DNA of 43,321 nt from an uncultured Bacilli bacterium (GTDB lineage Bacteria > Bacillota_I > Bacilli_A > RF39 > UBA660), in assembly GCA_944350415.1 (NCBI GenBank), contig CALVOY010000015.1, positions 1 to 43,321 on the forward strand, written 5' to 3'. Positions 1 through 8,969 of the stretch are shown here, piece by piece. Numbering within the stretch: position 1 is the stretch's first letter; every line of letters starts with the position of its first letter. The translations under genes and the position numbers were made by a program. The notes beneath the pieces were generated by a model. It did no database searches and was not told the origin of the DNA. It saw only the letters and a program-made list of their open reading frames with translations.

Positions 1-285
1 AAAATCTAAAGCATTTTGTACCGTTTTACCAATAGTATTAGAAAGTTTTAAGGTTGTTTTCGAAATATTGTTATCATATTTTTCTTCTTTATCTTCAATA
101 TATTTTTTTAAATCTATTTCTACATTATTTTTAACATCTTCTTCAAACATTTTTATTTGCTCTTCGGTAAGAGCAGCTTTATTTTTAGCTTGATAATCAA
201 TTAATCCAGCATTGGCAGAATAATATAATGCTAAAAAAATCAAAAAAATAGTTAAAGACATAATTCTTACAAAGTTATTCTTCAT
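1..285 (-). CDS. YqxA-like small membrane-anchored protein (3' part beyond window)
   Basis: An open frame starts at ATG 285 and runs off the window edge after 95 codons without a stop. It overlaps the end of spoIIP by 11 bp, so the two are probably translationally coupled. Residues 5-24 are hydrophobic (a signal anchor ending near YYSANAG); the rest is charged and helical, rich in E, K and N. In Bacillus the gene right after spoIIP is yqxA, a small single-pass protein of the DUF3679 type, and both place and shape match. The function of that family is not established. The assignment rests on context and topology rather than on a sequence motif. Confidence 0.6.
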   Translation of the reverse strand, partial: MKNNFVRIMSLTIFLIFLALYYSANAGLIDYQAKNKAALTEEQIKMFEEDVKNNVEIDLKKYIEDKEEKYDNNISKTTLKLSNTIGKTVQNALDF

Positions 286-1279
286 GCATATCCCCCTTAA
301 TATATTCAGTTAGCACTTCACTAATGGCTTCACAAGTATTAAACACCTCATCGATTGTATTATATTGACCACCAACTTCGATTAAAATAGTATTTGGATG
401 AAAATCCTGATTATAAACGCCATTTACTCCTGATCCTTGCTTTTTATAAATCCCTCTAGATAATCCAGGATATTTTTCATTAAATTGTTCATTTAGAGTT
501 TCAGTCATTTTTAAATTCTGGGCATAATTAGGATTTTCTAATCCAACAATAAACAAAATTTTGGCATACTTTTTATCTCCAATCGTAGTACTAGAGATAG
601 TTTTATTCACAGAATCACGATGTAGATCAACAAAATAATTTAAAGTACTATTTTTACTATAAGCATCTTCCATTAATAGTTTTGTAACTTTATAACTAGA
701 AGCATAATTCCAATTATTAGTTCTTAAAAATTCTGTGACATCATTTTCTTCTACAATGGTTGGAATACCATTATTATTTAGTTTTTCTCTTAATATGTAA
801 CTAGTCATCATAACCGTTGGTTTTACATTATAGCTTGCTAGATTGTCAGTAGAATATTCTTCTGATTGATGAGTATTATATAAATATACAACTGGCTCTG
901 TAGGAGCTTGGTTATCATAAGGATCCTCTACATAATTAGAAGAAGGAATACTATCAATATCTTTATCATCATCAGATGAAGTTGGCAAATCCTCTTCCTT
1001 CATATTCAATTGCAATAAAGTAGCCGGTTTAGAAATATCGATATCTGTAATCAAAGCAATGAAATCACTAAAAAAATTAGATTTTTGTTTTAATTCTAAA
1101 TGACTATTTCCATTCTGTAATAATAGTCTAAGAAATTGTTCATTATCCATATTCTTAGAAAAATACCGCAGCGTAAAACAAAACGAAAAAGAAAACAAGG
1201 AAACTATGAAAAACAACTTGCATTTCATATAACGATGTTTTCTAGAATTTTTCATTTTCATTTTTTGAATCTTTTTCAT
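275..1279 (-). CDS. spoIIP: Stage II sporulation protein P (SpoIIP), cell-wall hydrolase
   Basis: SpoIIP is an amidase/endopeptidase that, with SpoIID and SpoIIM, thins septal peptidoglycan and drives engulfment. The product is 334 residues. A lysine-rich N-terminus is followed by a membrane anchor near residues 20-36 (LFFIVSLFSFSFCF), a spacer with acidic and polar residues, and the C-terminal catalytic domain. Family motifs visible are YLYNTHQSEEY, VDLHRDSV and ILIEVGGQYNT, which carry the His and Glu residues expected for zinc binding. The frame is open upstream to a TTG at 1300, but GGTGATAGG just before the ATG at 1279 supports the start given. It lies 41 bp after gpr, as in Bacillus, where this pair is sporulation-controlled. 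Confidence 0.92.
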   Translation of the reverse strand: MKKIQKMKMKNSRKHRYMKCKLFFIVSLFSFSFCFTLRYFSKNMDNEQFLRLLLQNGNSHLELKQKSNFFSDFIALITDIDISKPATLLQLNMKEEDLPTSSDDDKDIDSIPSSNYVEDPYDNQAPTEPVVYLYNTHQSEEYSTDNLASYNVKPTVMMTSYILREKLNNNGIPTIVEENDVTEFLRTNNWNYASSYKVTKLLMEDAYSKNSTLNYFVDLHRDSVNKTISSTTIGDKKYAKILFIVGLENPNYAQNLKMTETLNEQFNEKYPGLSRGIYKKQGSGVNGVYNQDFHPNTILIEVGGQYNTIDEVFNTCEAISEVLTEYIKGDMHEE

Positions 1280-1320
1280 CCTATCACCCACCACTATCAA
1301 TATAAGCGAATAGGTAAGGT

Positions 1321-2352
1321 TTATATGTCGAAATTTTTGTGTAATGACTTATTTATTGCCAAAGCCAAAACTTCACTTGTCTTTTCAATCACAAAATCAA
1401 TTTCTTTTGGGGTAACCATCATATTATAACCAATTGGGGTTAATACTTCAAAAATCAATTCTTTGATCTCTTCTTCCTCCAAATTTCCTAATTCTCCTAA
1501 CAACCTTGTTTTTTCTTCTTTAGATAACTCATTAGTATGCTCCAAATAATCTCTCATAGTAACAGGAATCAATTTATTTTTATGATAAGTTTCCTTATTA
1601 TAACTAAAATGTTTTAATAAGTATTGAATGGTATCACTTACTAATACAAAAGCCTCAATTACTGTAGGTACTCCGATCGATATTACCGGAATATGCAAAG
1701 TTTCATAACTAAGTTCTTTTCGATTATTATAAACACCACTGCCTGGATGAATTCCAGAGTCAGTAATTTGGATCGTTTTATTTATCCTATCCATACTACT
1801 AGAAGCCAGCGCATCAATCACGATCACAAAATCTGGTTTAATTTGATCGATAATTCCTAGAATAATATCACTACTTTCTATTCCTGTATCACCGGTAACA
1901 CCAGGAATAAATGTTGCCACATTGCGATAATTAGGGTCTACTTGAATCTGTTCAATCTCATAAAGATATCTAGTAGCTAAAATTTGTTCCACTGTTTTAG
2001 GACCTAGAGCATCAGGGGTTGCTTTTCTATTTCCTAAACCTACTACCAAACATTTTTGCTTCTCTTGAATTTCTAAATAAGCAAATATTTTTTTTAACTC
2101 TGCAATTACTACTTTCTCTAAATTCTTGGCATTTACTTTATCCGTTACATCCTGATAACTAATAGTAACATATCTACCCTTTTTCTTATGTAATTTATTT
2201 TCCTCTTTGGTAATAGAAACTTCCAATACTTTGATATCATCATATTCTTCTACTTTAGAAACAATTCCCTCTTCTTGTTGATTGATATCAAAAACATCCA
2301 CTAACAAATCGGTACGTATCGAATACTGTTTCAAGTCCTTTTCACTTTTCAT
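1321..2352 (-). CDS. gpr: Germination protease GPR (family A25)
   Basis: GPR degrades small acid-soluble spore proteins during germination and is made as a zymogen in the forespore. The product is 343 residues, close to the family norm of about 370. The N-terminal region has the propeptide-like YSIRTDLLVD. Conserved segments with candidate catalytic aspartates are GLGNRKATPDALGPK and VIVIDALASSS; PGVTGDTGIESSD and DSGIHPGSGVYNNRKELS are also typical of GPR. The start at 2352 follows AGTAGGTGATC; an upstream alternative at 2379 would add nine residues but has no good ribosome-binding site. The presence of gpr implies that the organism or a recent ancestor forms endospores. It is divergent from rpsT, the Bacillus arrangement. 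Confidence 0.95.
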   Translation of the reverse strand: MKSEKDLKQYSIRTDLLVDVFDINQQEEGIVSKVEEYDDIKVLEVSITKEENKLHKKKGRYVTISYQDVTDKVNAKNLEKVVIAELKKIFAYLEIQEKQKCLVVGLGNRKATPDALGPKTVEQILATRYLYEIEQIQVDPNYRNVATFIPGVTGDTGIESSDIILGIIDQIKPDFVIVIDALASSSMDRINKTIQITDSGIHPGSGVYNNRKELSYETLHIPVISIGVPTVIEAFVLVSDTIQYLLKHFSYNKETYHKNKLIPVTMRDYLEHTNELSKEEKTRLLGELGNLEEEEIKELIFEVLTPIGYNMMVTPKEIDFVIEKTSEVLALAINKSLHKNFDI

Positions 2353-2395
2353 ATGATCACCTACTCCTATTTTTTCCATTTTTTTGATATTTTAT

Positions 2396-2424
2396 TTGCT
2401 TTTTTATAAAAAGTTTGATATCAT
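2396..2424 (+). promoter_or_regulatory. Promoter of rpsT
   Basis: TTGCTT (2396-2401) and TATCAT (2419-2424) are separated by 17 bp and lie 30 bp before the rpsT start, which has AGGTGAAA as ribosome-binding site. This looks like an ordinary housekeeping sigma promoter. Confidence 0.7.
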
Positions 2425-2453
2425 TAGTTGTAGCTAAAAAGTGAGGTGAAACA

Positions 2454-2717
2454 ATGCCAAATATTAAAAGTGCAAAGAAAAGAGTGATTACAAGTCGTAA
2501 AAAAAATGCGAACAACACTTTAGGTAGATCAAGTATGAAAACTGCTATTAAAAAAAGTGAAAAAGCAATCAAAACACAAGACAAAGCTCTAGCAGAAGAA
2601 AATTTAAAAGTTGCAATCAAAAGAATTGATAAAGCTGTAGCCAGCGGATTAATTCATAAAAACAAAGCAGCAAGAGAAAAATCTAGATTAACAAAACAAA
2701 CCAATGCTTTAAATTAA
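2454..2717 (+). CDS. rpsT: Ribosomal protein bS20
   Basis: bS20 binds 16S rRNA and helps assemble the small ribosomal subunit. The product is 87 residues, the usual length, and begins MPNIKSAKKRVITSRKKN, a clear bS20 signature; the rest is lysine/alanine-rich helix, with GLIHKNKAAREKSRL near the end. GTGAGGTGAAACA precedes the ATG. It is a single-gene transcription unit with its own promoter and a perfect terminator hairpin, divergent from gpr. The open frame on the opposite strand here is a shadow. Confidence 0.97.
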   Translation: MPNIKSAKKRVITSRKKNANNTLGRSSMKTAIKKSEKAIKTQDKALAEENLKVAIKRIDKAVASGLIHKNKAAREKSRLTKQTNALN

Positions 2718-2743
2718 AATATCTACTTAGTAGATATTTTTTT
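2717..2743 (+). terminator. Rho-independent terminator after rpsT
   Basis: A perfect 10-bp stem (AAATATCTAC / GTAGATATTT) with a TTA loop is followed by a run of T, starting at the rpsT stop codon. Confidence 0.85.
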
Positions 2744-2744
2744 C

Positions 2745-2772
2745 TTGATTCCATTCATCACCATGTTATAAT
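2745..2772 (+). promoter_or_regulatory. Promoter of the transglutaminase-like gene
   Basis: TTGATT (2745-2750), a 16-bp spacer and TATAAT (2767-2772), with TG one base upstream of the -10 (extended -10). The start codon is 18 bp downstream of the -10, after AAGGTGATAAT. Confidence 0.7.
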
Positions 2773-2789
2773 GATAATAAGGTGATAAT

Positions 2790-3701
2790 ATGAAAAAATG
2801 GTCCATTATGATGATTATCTTATGCATTTTTATGCTTTGTTTAATGTATAGTGACAAAATCGTTTATTTTCTAGTAGCCAATGTTACTTCAGCTGAAAGA
2901 AAAAATACGACATTAGAAAACAATCAGTTTGCAGGAAAAGAAAACTATCAGTTTGTTCAGTTAACCAATGATTTTACGCCCTCTTCTTTACAAGATTTAA
3001 TGAATATTTATTATACGGTTTTAAATTCAGGAATGGAAAAATTTACTTTTTATTGTCCAAAAGACTACAAAAATTGTATCAATGATGTAGACTATCTATC
3101 AAACGATCAAGTACTTCTATCTCATATTAATAACTTTCTTCCCGTTTATAACAGTTTTCAAAATATAGAAACTGAATTCGATAGCTTTGGTAAAGTTACG
3201 ATATCTATCCATCATAGCTATCAGCAAGAAGAAATTGCCGAATTAGAAACTACGATTTCTAACATTATAAAATCAAACATTCAAGATAATATGACAGTGG
3301 AAAACAAAATCAAAACGCTTCACGACTACATTATCAATACAACAAAATATGATATTGATAGAAGCGACAATAAGGTAACTACTTATCATTCTGATACCGC
3401 CTATGGAGCACTGATGGAACACTATGCTATTTGTGGTGGATATGCAGATAGTATGAAATTATTTTTAGACTATCTACAAATTCCAAATTATAAAATAGCC
3501 AGCGAAAATCATATCTGGAATTTAGTATATCTAAATAATAATTGGTATCATTTAGATCTTACCTGGGATGATCCAGTTACTTCTACAGGAGAAGATGTAT
3601 TAGAATACGACTACTTTTTAATCAGCAGTGAAGAATTAAAAGCACTAGAAACAGATCAACATGTTTTCGATGATGAGATTTATATAGAAGCCACACTATA
3701 A
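2790..3701 (+). CDS. Membrane-anchored transglutaminase-like protein
   Basis: The 303-residue product has a signal anchor at about residues 5-30 and an extracytoplasmic domain. Its C-terminal half is a transglutaminase-like (papain-fold) domain. The expected triad can be read as Cys in HYAICGGYADSM, His in SENHIWNLV and Asp in YHLDLTWDDP. Related bacterial proteins act as cell-surface transglutaminases or proteases; the substrate here is unknown. It is monocistronic, with its own extended -10 promoter and a strong terminator. The N-terminal 150 residues carry no motif I recognise. Confidence 0.8.
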   Translation: MKKWSIMMIILCIFMLCLMYSDKIVYFLVANVTSAERKNTTLENNQFAGKENYQFVQLTNDFTPSSLQDLMNIYYTVLNSGMEKFTFYCPKDYKNCINDVDYLSNDQVLLSHINNFLPVYNSFQNIETEFDSFGKVTISIHHSYQQEEIAELETTISNIIKSNIQDNMTVENKIKTLHDYIINTTKYDIDRSDNKVTTYHSDTAYGALMEHYAICGGYADSMKLFLDYLQIPNYKIASENHIWNLVYLNNNWYHLDLTWDDPVTSTGEDVLEYDYFLISSEELKALETDQHVFDDEIYIEATL

Positions 3702-3729
3702 AAAGTACTAACTGATTTAGTACTTTTTT
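3701..3729 (+). terminator. Terminator after the transglutaminase-like gene
   Basis: An 11-bp stem (AAAAGTACTAA / TTAGTACTTTT), 5-nt loop and six T residues. On the minus strand it ends in about five T, so it may also serve miaA, whose stop is 19 bp away. Confidence 0.8.
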
Positions 3730-3747
3730 CATATCTTACGAACCTTA

Positions 3748-4620
3748 CTAGTGATTTTCTATATAGTTTATCGCTTCTTTTATAGTTCTATCAAAATTTT
3801 GATAATTCGTTTGAATCCATTGAATATCAGAAAACTGATTGCGAAAAAAAGTATATTGTCTCTTTGCATAATGTCTAGAATTTACTTTTATAGCATCAAT
3901 TGCCTCTTCTAAATCACATTTTCCATCCCAATATTCATAAAGCTCCTTATATCCAATTCCAGTTTGAATGGCTTTACTACGAATATTTTGGTCATATAAT
4001 GCTTTTACTTCTGTAATCAAACCATCTTCTATCATCTTATCTACTCTAATATCAATTCTATCATATAAATTTTTTCTATCTGTAGTAAGCCCAATCATTT
4101 TAAAAGAATAAAGGGGTTGATTACCAGTTTTTTCTGTTATTAAATTTTGTTCATATTTATTTAGTAATCGTACCAACCGTTTTCGATTATTCATATGAAC
4201 ATTATGATTAGGTTCATATTGTTTGATACGATTGGATATTTCTTCATTCGATAATTCTAAATACTCATTTAATTGTTCTTCTTTTTTAAAACGATAGTCA
4301 TAAAGTGCGGCCTTAATATATAAACCAGTTCCCCCTACTATAATGATATTTTTATGTTGTTCTTGCAATTGCCTAATTTTTTCTCTACAATCTTGTTGGT
4401 AATTATACACTGTATACAATTCCTCTATATCGCAAATATCTAATAGATGATGAGGAATGTTTTCTTTTTCTGATTCTGTCACTTTTGCTGTCCCAATATT
4501 TAATCCTTTATAGACTTGCATAGAATCAGCATTAATAATTTCAGCATGATATTTTTTAGCAAGTTCTATACTAAGTTTGGTTTTTCCTACTCCTGTAGGA
4601 CCTACTATAACTATCATCAT
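3748..4620 (-). CDS. miaA: tRNA dimethylallyltransferase
   Basis: MiaA adds a dimethylallyl group to A37 of tRNAs reading UNN codons. The product is 290 residues, slightly short for the family (about 300-315). It has the P-loop GPTGVGKT at residues 7-14, the DSMQVYKGLNIGTAK segment that binds tRNA and substrate, HHLLDI, GGTGLYIKA and the C-terminal QTGIGYKEL and SRHYAKRQYTFFRN motifs. Its ATG overlaps the stop of the preceding gene in an ATGA, showing translational coupling. It is the last gene of the uvrC-mutL-unknown-miaA run; mutL next to miaA is common in bacteria. Confidence 0.95.
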   Translation of the reverse strand: MMIVIVGPTGVGKTKLSIELAKKYHAEIINADSMQVYKGLNIGTAKVTESEKENIPHHLLDICDIEELYTVYNYQQDCREKIRQLQEQHKNIIIVGGTGLYIKAALYDYRFKKEEQLNEYLELSNEEISNRIKQYEPNHNVHMNNRKRLVRLLNKYEQNLITEKTGNQPLYSFKMIGLTTDRKNLYDRIDIRVDKMIEDGLITEVKALYDQNIRSKAIQTGIGYKELYEYWDGKCDLEEAIDAIKVNSRHYAKRQYTFFRNQFSDIQWIQTNYQNFDRTIKEAINYIENH

Positions 4621-5192
4621 AAACCATCACTTCTATAATATAAAATTAAAGTTTTATCACGATGATTATGTTGCTTATATGTTCGATATGAGATATGCTT
4701 TTTGCGTAGTAATTGTTTCAAGTCTTCAATTCTTTTTATATTTTCTTGATAAAAGATGGAATTAGGGTTATCACATACACCAACAATAAAACTACCACCT
4801 CTATGTACTTTTAAAACCAAATCATTAGTATTACAAAAAATACCATTACTAATATAACAGCTATTATAATAATTTGCTTCATTAAAGAAAATGGATTCAT
4901 CCTGATACCGAATCGTACCATAGCTGGATTGTATCAAAGTTGCATCTTTTTCTAAATAAGTAGATACAGAATTTAAATCTTTACTAAAAACAGTTTCTAT
5001 AATTTGATCATTTGATTTAACCAAACGATATCGATTAATTGCTTTCGCAAAACTTAAATTGTTTTTTTCCTGTTTATGTAAAAATAAACGATATTTATCA
5101 AAATTAGGATACCAAGATCCGTCTAAAAATTTTCTAAACAAACTAGCATCCTGTTCAATTTCTAATATATATCTAGACATTAATATTTCCAT
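4617..5192 (-). CDS. Unknown protein between mutL and miaA
   Basis: A 191-residue soluble protein whose family I do not recognise. ATG 5192 follows GGGGAGAGAAT, and the stop overlaps the miaA start by 4 bp, so it is surely translated within this operon. No membrane segment or signal peptide is seen. The first 60 residues are aromatic and basic (GSWYPNFDKYRLFLHKQ); the middle has NSCYISNGIFCNTNDLVLKVHRGG; the end is basic and helical (IKRIEDLKQLLRKKH). Coupling to miaA and mutL hints at nucleic-acid or tRNA work, but that is only inference from context. Confidence 0.75.
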   Translation of the reverse strand: MEILMSRYILEIEQDASLFRKFLDGSWYPNFDKYRLFLHKQEKNNLSFAKAINRYRLVKSNDQIIETVFSKDLNSVSTYLEKDATLIQSSYGTIRYQDESIFFNEANYYNSCYISNGIFCNTNDLVLKVHRGGSFIVGVCDNPNSIFYQENIKRIEDLKQLLRKKHISYRTYKQHNHRDKTLILYYRSDGL

Positions 5193-5202
5193 ATTCTCTC
5201 CC

Positions 5203-6993
5203 CTAACTCATAGCTCTTTTAAATAATTTTTCTAAATCATATTTGGAATATGTAATAATGGTTGGTCTCCCGTGTGGACAAGTAAATGGGTTTTCACAAG
5301 ATCTTAATCTTTCTAATAGTACCTCCATATCATCTAAAGTGATATGATCATTCGCTTTAATACTTGCTTTACAAGCAACAGTTGCAGCAATATGATCTAA
5401 GAAACGCTCTAACTGAAAATCTTCTTTTACTACAATAATATCTATAATATTTCTAAGTGCTTGCTCTACATTGGATTTGGTTAACCATACTGGAATACTA
5501 CGAATCACAACAGTTTGAAAACCAAATTCTTCATAACCAATACCCAAAGAATCTAATAAATGAAAATTTTCTTTCAAGATCACATATTCATTACTAGGAA
5601 ACTCCATAGTAATCGGAACTAATAAATCCATAGTAGCTGGTTGGGGATTCGATAGTTCTTTTAAATAATATTCATAATTTACTCTTTCATTGGCAGCATG
5701 TTGATCAATTAAAAACATTCCATCTTCATTTTCAGCTACAATATAAGTTCCATGCACCAAACCAACAGGATACATTTTCTTAATTCTTTCTTTTTTGGGT
5801 ATCTCCTTTTCTTCGATCTCAGTACCATTAGGTAAATATGACACTTCAGCTTCTTGTACCTCGAAATTAAGAGTCATTTTCTCAAATTCTTGAAATTCTT
5901 CATCTTTTTTGACCTCATCAAATTCCTCAAATCTATTTGGTGTATAAACCGTGGAAATTCTTGTTTTATTCTCATCTACAGTTGTTTCTAGTGCTGCATC
6001 TGGAATCAAAGTCAGACTTTCTAATTTTTCTGTAATGGTTTTGGTAATCAAATCTTTTAAAGTGTCCATTTTAGAGAATTTAATATCCATTTTAGTAGGA
6101 TGCACATTGACATCAATTAAAATGGGATCTACTTCAATTTTCAGTACAGCAATAGGATAACGATCTTGAGGAATATAAGTATGATAACTATCCGTAATAT
6201 AACGAATGATATCTAAATTACGAATCACTCTTCCATTAACCAGCAAAGTAATAGCATTTTTGTTACTTTTCTGTAATTCAGGGTACGAGATATATCCACT
6301 AATTTTATAATCTTCATTCTCTCCTTGAATCTCAATCATTTTTTTAGTAACAGATAACCCATAAATATCATGAATTACTTTTAACAGTCTCCCACTACCA
6401 TCTGTTTTTAATAGTTTTTTCTCATTATTGGTTAACAAAAAACGAATATTTGGATAACTAAGTGCCATTTTATTCACATATTCCGTAATATAAGAAAGTT
6501 CTGTATATAAATTTTTCAAATATTTTAAGCGTACCGGTGTATTATAAAATAAATTTTTGACTACAATAGAAGTTCCCTTCTGTAAATCACTAGCTTCTAC
6601 TGTTATGAGTTTGCCACCATGAATTTCTACCATAGTACCAGTTTCTCCATTACAAGTTTTTAAAGTAACATTAGACACACTAGCAATCGAAGGCAAAGCT
6701 TCACCACGAAAACCTAAACTTCCAATATGAAATAAATCTCTTTCTGTTTTTAATTTGCTAGTAGCATGTCTAGAGAAAGCTAAAACTGCATCCTCTTTAT
6801 CCATACCAATTCCATCATCTGTAACCCTAATTTCTTTTACTCCAGAATCTATTAACTCAATTTTGATTTCAGAAGCCTTTGCATCAATCGCATTCTCTAC
6901 CAGTTCCTTTACCACATTCATGCATTTTTCTACTACTTCTCCAGCCGCGATTTTATTGGCTAAAACTTCATCCATGATTTGAATTTTACTCAT
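5203..6993 (-). CDS. mutL: DNA mismatch repair protein MutL
   Basis: MutL couples MutS mismatch recognition to strand incision. The product is 596 residues. The N-terminal GHKL ATPase shows ELVENAIDA, DDGIGM and GSLGFRGEAL (residues about 30-100). The C-terminal domain has the endonuclease motif as DQHAANERVNYE (DQHA-x2-E-x4-E) together with ACKASIKAN and NPFTCPHGRPT, so this is an incising MutL as in Bacillus rather than the E. coli type that relies on MutH. The start follows AGTAGGTGATC, the same 16 bp as before gpr. No mutS is in the window. It lies 78 bp after uvrC. Confidence 0.97.
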   Translation of the reverse strand: MSKIQIMDEVLANKIAAGEVVEKCMNVVKELVENAIDAKASEIKIELIDSGVKEIRVTDDGIGMDKEDAVLAFSRHATSKLKTERDLFHIGSLGFRGEALPSIASVSNVTLKTCNGETGTMVEIHGGKLITVEASDLQKGTSIVVKNLFYNTPVRLKYLKNLYTELSYITEYVNKMALSYPNIRFLLTNNEKKLLKTDGSGRLLKVIHDIYGLSVTKKMIEIQGENEDYKISGYISYPELQKSNKNAITLLVNGRVIRNLDIIRYITDSYHTYIPQDRYPIAVLKIEVDPILIDVNVHPTKMDIKFSKMDTLKDLITKTITEKLESLTLIPDAALETTVDENKTRISTVYTPNRFEEFDEVKKDEEFQEFEKMTLNFEVQEAEVSYLPNGTEIEEKEIPKKERIKKMYPVGLVHGTYIVAENEDGMFLIDQHAANERVNYEYYLKELSNPQPATMDLLVPITMEFPSNEYVILKENFHLLDSLGIGYEEFGFQTVVIRSIPVWLTKSNVEQALRNIIDIIVVKEDFQLERFLDHIAATVACKASIKANDHITLDDMEVLLERLRSCENPFTCPHGRPTIITYSKYDLEKLFKRAMS

Positions 6994-7071
6994 ATGATCA
7001 CCTACTACTTAATTCGATTATACTCTATTTTCGATAGAAAAAAAAGAAAAAGCATGCTTATAACATACTTT

Positions 7072-8850
7072 CTATAAATTTTTTAAATAGTCCATAAATT
7101 TTATTGCAACTTCATGGGTTAACACTGTCTCTAGTTCCTCTAAAGTTGCTTCTTTTAATTTTTTTAAAGATCCAAATTTCTTCAAAAGCTCTTTTCTTCT
7201 AACTTCGCCAATACCTGGAGCCATATCTAAAAGGGAAGCTAAAGTTCCTTTTTGTTTAATATTACGATGATAACTAATCGCATAATTATGAACTTCATCT
7301 TGAATGCGATTTAAGAAAAGAAATAAATTACTATCTTTCTCCATTGGTATACTTTGAAGTTTTTCATTTACTAATACACTAGTTTGATGTTTCTCATTTT
7401 TCTTAAGACCACAGATAGGAATCTTTAAACCCAAACTATCGATAATCTCCTTTGCTACTGATATCTGCAATTCTCCACCATCCACTAATATCAAATCCGG
7501 AGCTTTTACCTCCTCCATTAGTACCTTATAGTATCTTCGATAAATTACTTCTTTCATTGCCGATAAATCATCTTTTACAGAAGTTTCTATTTTAAATTTA
7601 CGATATTCATTTTTATTCGGTAAAAAATTATCAAAAACTACCATTCCACCTACATAGAATGTTCCAAACAAATGAGAATTATCAAAAGCTTCAATTCGTT
7701 CTAATTTTTCTAACTGCAATAAATTTTTCAACTCTTCTTGGGCCTTCAATCTATTTTCTTCATCCGTTTTAATTGTTTCATATTTTTCCTCTAATAAAAT
7801 TTTCGCATTGTCATTAGCCAAATCGATTAGCTTTTTAATATCACCTCGGCTAGGAGAACTTACTTTTATTTTTAGATAATTACTTAATATTTCTCTGTCT
7901 ATAATATTAGAAGTGATAATCTCTTTAGGTAATAAATTATTTTTTTCGTAAAATTCGATAATATAGCGTAATAAATCCTCTTCAGGATCTTCAATCGTAG
8001 TAAAAATATCAGAGTGTTTTCCAAATAACAACCCTTCCCTAATATAAAAAGTCACAATAGATAAATAATTATGATCATGATAAAAGCCAAAGACATCAAA
8101 ATTATAGTTCCTATTTAAATCTATTTTTTGTTTAGCTAGCGTTACATCAATATCCTTTAACATCTCTTTTAGTTCTAATGCTTTTTCAAAATTTAAATTA
8201 TCGCTAGCTTTTTGCATCTCTTCTTTTAATTTAGATACTACATGTTCACTATTCCCCTTTAAAAAAGAAATAATTTCTTCTATCATCTGATTCTGTTTTT
8301 CCATATCGATTTCTTTTTGACAATATCCCAAACATTCTCCAATATGGTAATAAAGACAAACTTCTTTCTTTAAGTTTTCACATTTACGAAGGGGATAGAT
8401 TCTATTGATCATATTTACTGTTTTTCTAGCTGCTGTCACATTGGGATAAGGACCAAATAGTCTACTCTTATGCTTCTTTCGATTTACATTACGAACAATT
8501 CTTAAACGAGGAAATTTTTCATTAGTTAATTCAATATAAGGATAACTTTTATCATCTTTTAATAGGATATTATATTTAGGATTATATTTTTTAATTAATG
8601 TAATCTCTAAAATCAAAGATTCCAATTCACTAGAAGTGACAATATATTCAAAATCTACAATATCATTGACTAGCATTGCGGTTTTACCTGTTACCGTTCC
8701 TGTAAAGTAACTTTTTACACGGTTGAATAAATTTTTAGCCTTACCAACATAAATAATGACACCGTCTTTATTCTTCATTTGATAAGATCCTGGTAACTTA
8801 GGAACCAACTTTAGTTTTTCTTTGATATGCTTCTTAACTTCTTCTGTCAT
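7072..8850 (-). CDS. uvrC: Excinuclease ABC subunit C
   Basis: UvrC makes both incisions of nucleotide excision repair with UvrA and UvrB. The product is 592 residues, the normal length. In order: an N-terminal GIY-YIG nuclease (LPGSYQMKNKDGVIIYVGKAKNL is the core, about residues 15-40), the zinc/Cys segment with C-x-YYHIGECLGYC, a UVR helix pair around LNFEKALELKEML, the RNase H-like nuclease (EAFDNSHLFGT and LILVDGGELQ carry the acidic residues) and a C-terminal helix-hairpin-helix (DMAPGIGEVRRKELLKKFGS). ATG 8850 is preceded by GAGGGATATT; the ATG at 8862 overlaps that site and is less likely. Confidence 0.97.
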   Translation of the reverse strand: MTEEVKKHIKEKLKLVPKLPGSYQMKNKDGVIIYVGKAKNLFNRVKSYFTGTVTGKTAMLVNDIVDFEYIVTSSELESLILEITLIKKYNPKYNILLKDDKSYPYIELTNEKFPRLRIVRNVNRKKHKSRLFGPYPNVTAARKTVNMINRIYPLRKCENLKKEVCLYYHIGECLGYCQKEIDMEKQNQMIEEIISFLKGNSEHVVSKLKEEMQKASDNLNFEKALELKEMLKDIDVTLAKQKIDLNRNYNFDVFGFYHDHNYLSIVTFYIREGLLFGKHSDIFTTIEDPEEDLLRYIIEFYEKNNLLPKEIITSNIIDREILSNYLKIKVSSPSRGDIKKLIDLANDNAKILLEEKYETIKTDEENRLKAQEELKNLLQLEKLERIEAFDNSHLFGTFYVGGMVVFDNFLPNKNEYRKFKIETSVKDDLSAMKEVIYRRYYKVLMEEVKAPDLILVDGGELQISVAKEIIDSLGLKIPICGLKKNEKHQTSVLVNEKLQSIPMEKDSNLFLFLNRIQDEVHNYAISYHRNIKQKGTLASLLDMAPGIGEVRRKELLKKFGSLKKLKEATLEELETVLTHEVAIKFMDYLKNL

Positions 8851-8969
8851 AATATCCCTCATTTCTATCTTATTTTAACATGTTTTAAAATCCTAGAAAA
8901 CCACCTTTTTATCTTTTAAAGTGAGCATGATAAAGTATGATGGACATAAACTAGTATTAGGTGATATCC

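Noticed and set aside
1136..1429. Plus-strand frame across spoIIP and gpr ends
   Set aside because: Antisense to two clear genes, no start signal; one of many shadow frames, also seen opposite mutL, addA, ftsK and the M16 genes.
2357..2620. 87-codon minus-strand frame with hydrophobic product over rpsT
   Set aside because: It is antisense to rpsT, which is certain, and has no ribosome-binding site; the hydrophobic run comes from lysine codons read on the other strand.
4617..5192. LAGLIDADG or GIY-YIG nuclease reading of the unknown protein
   Set aside because: Neither catalytic motif can be found in the 191 residues.
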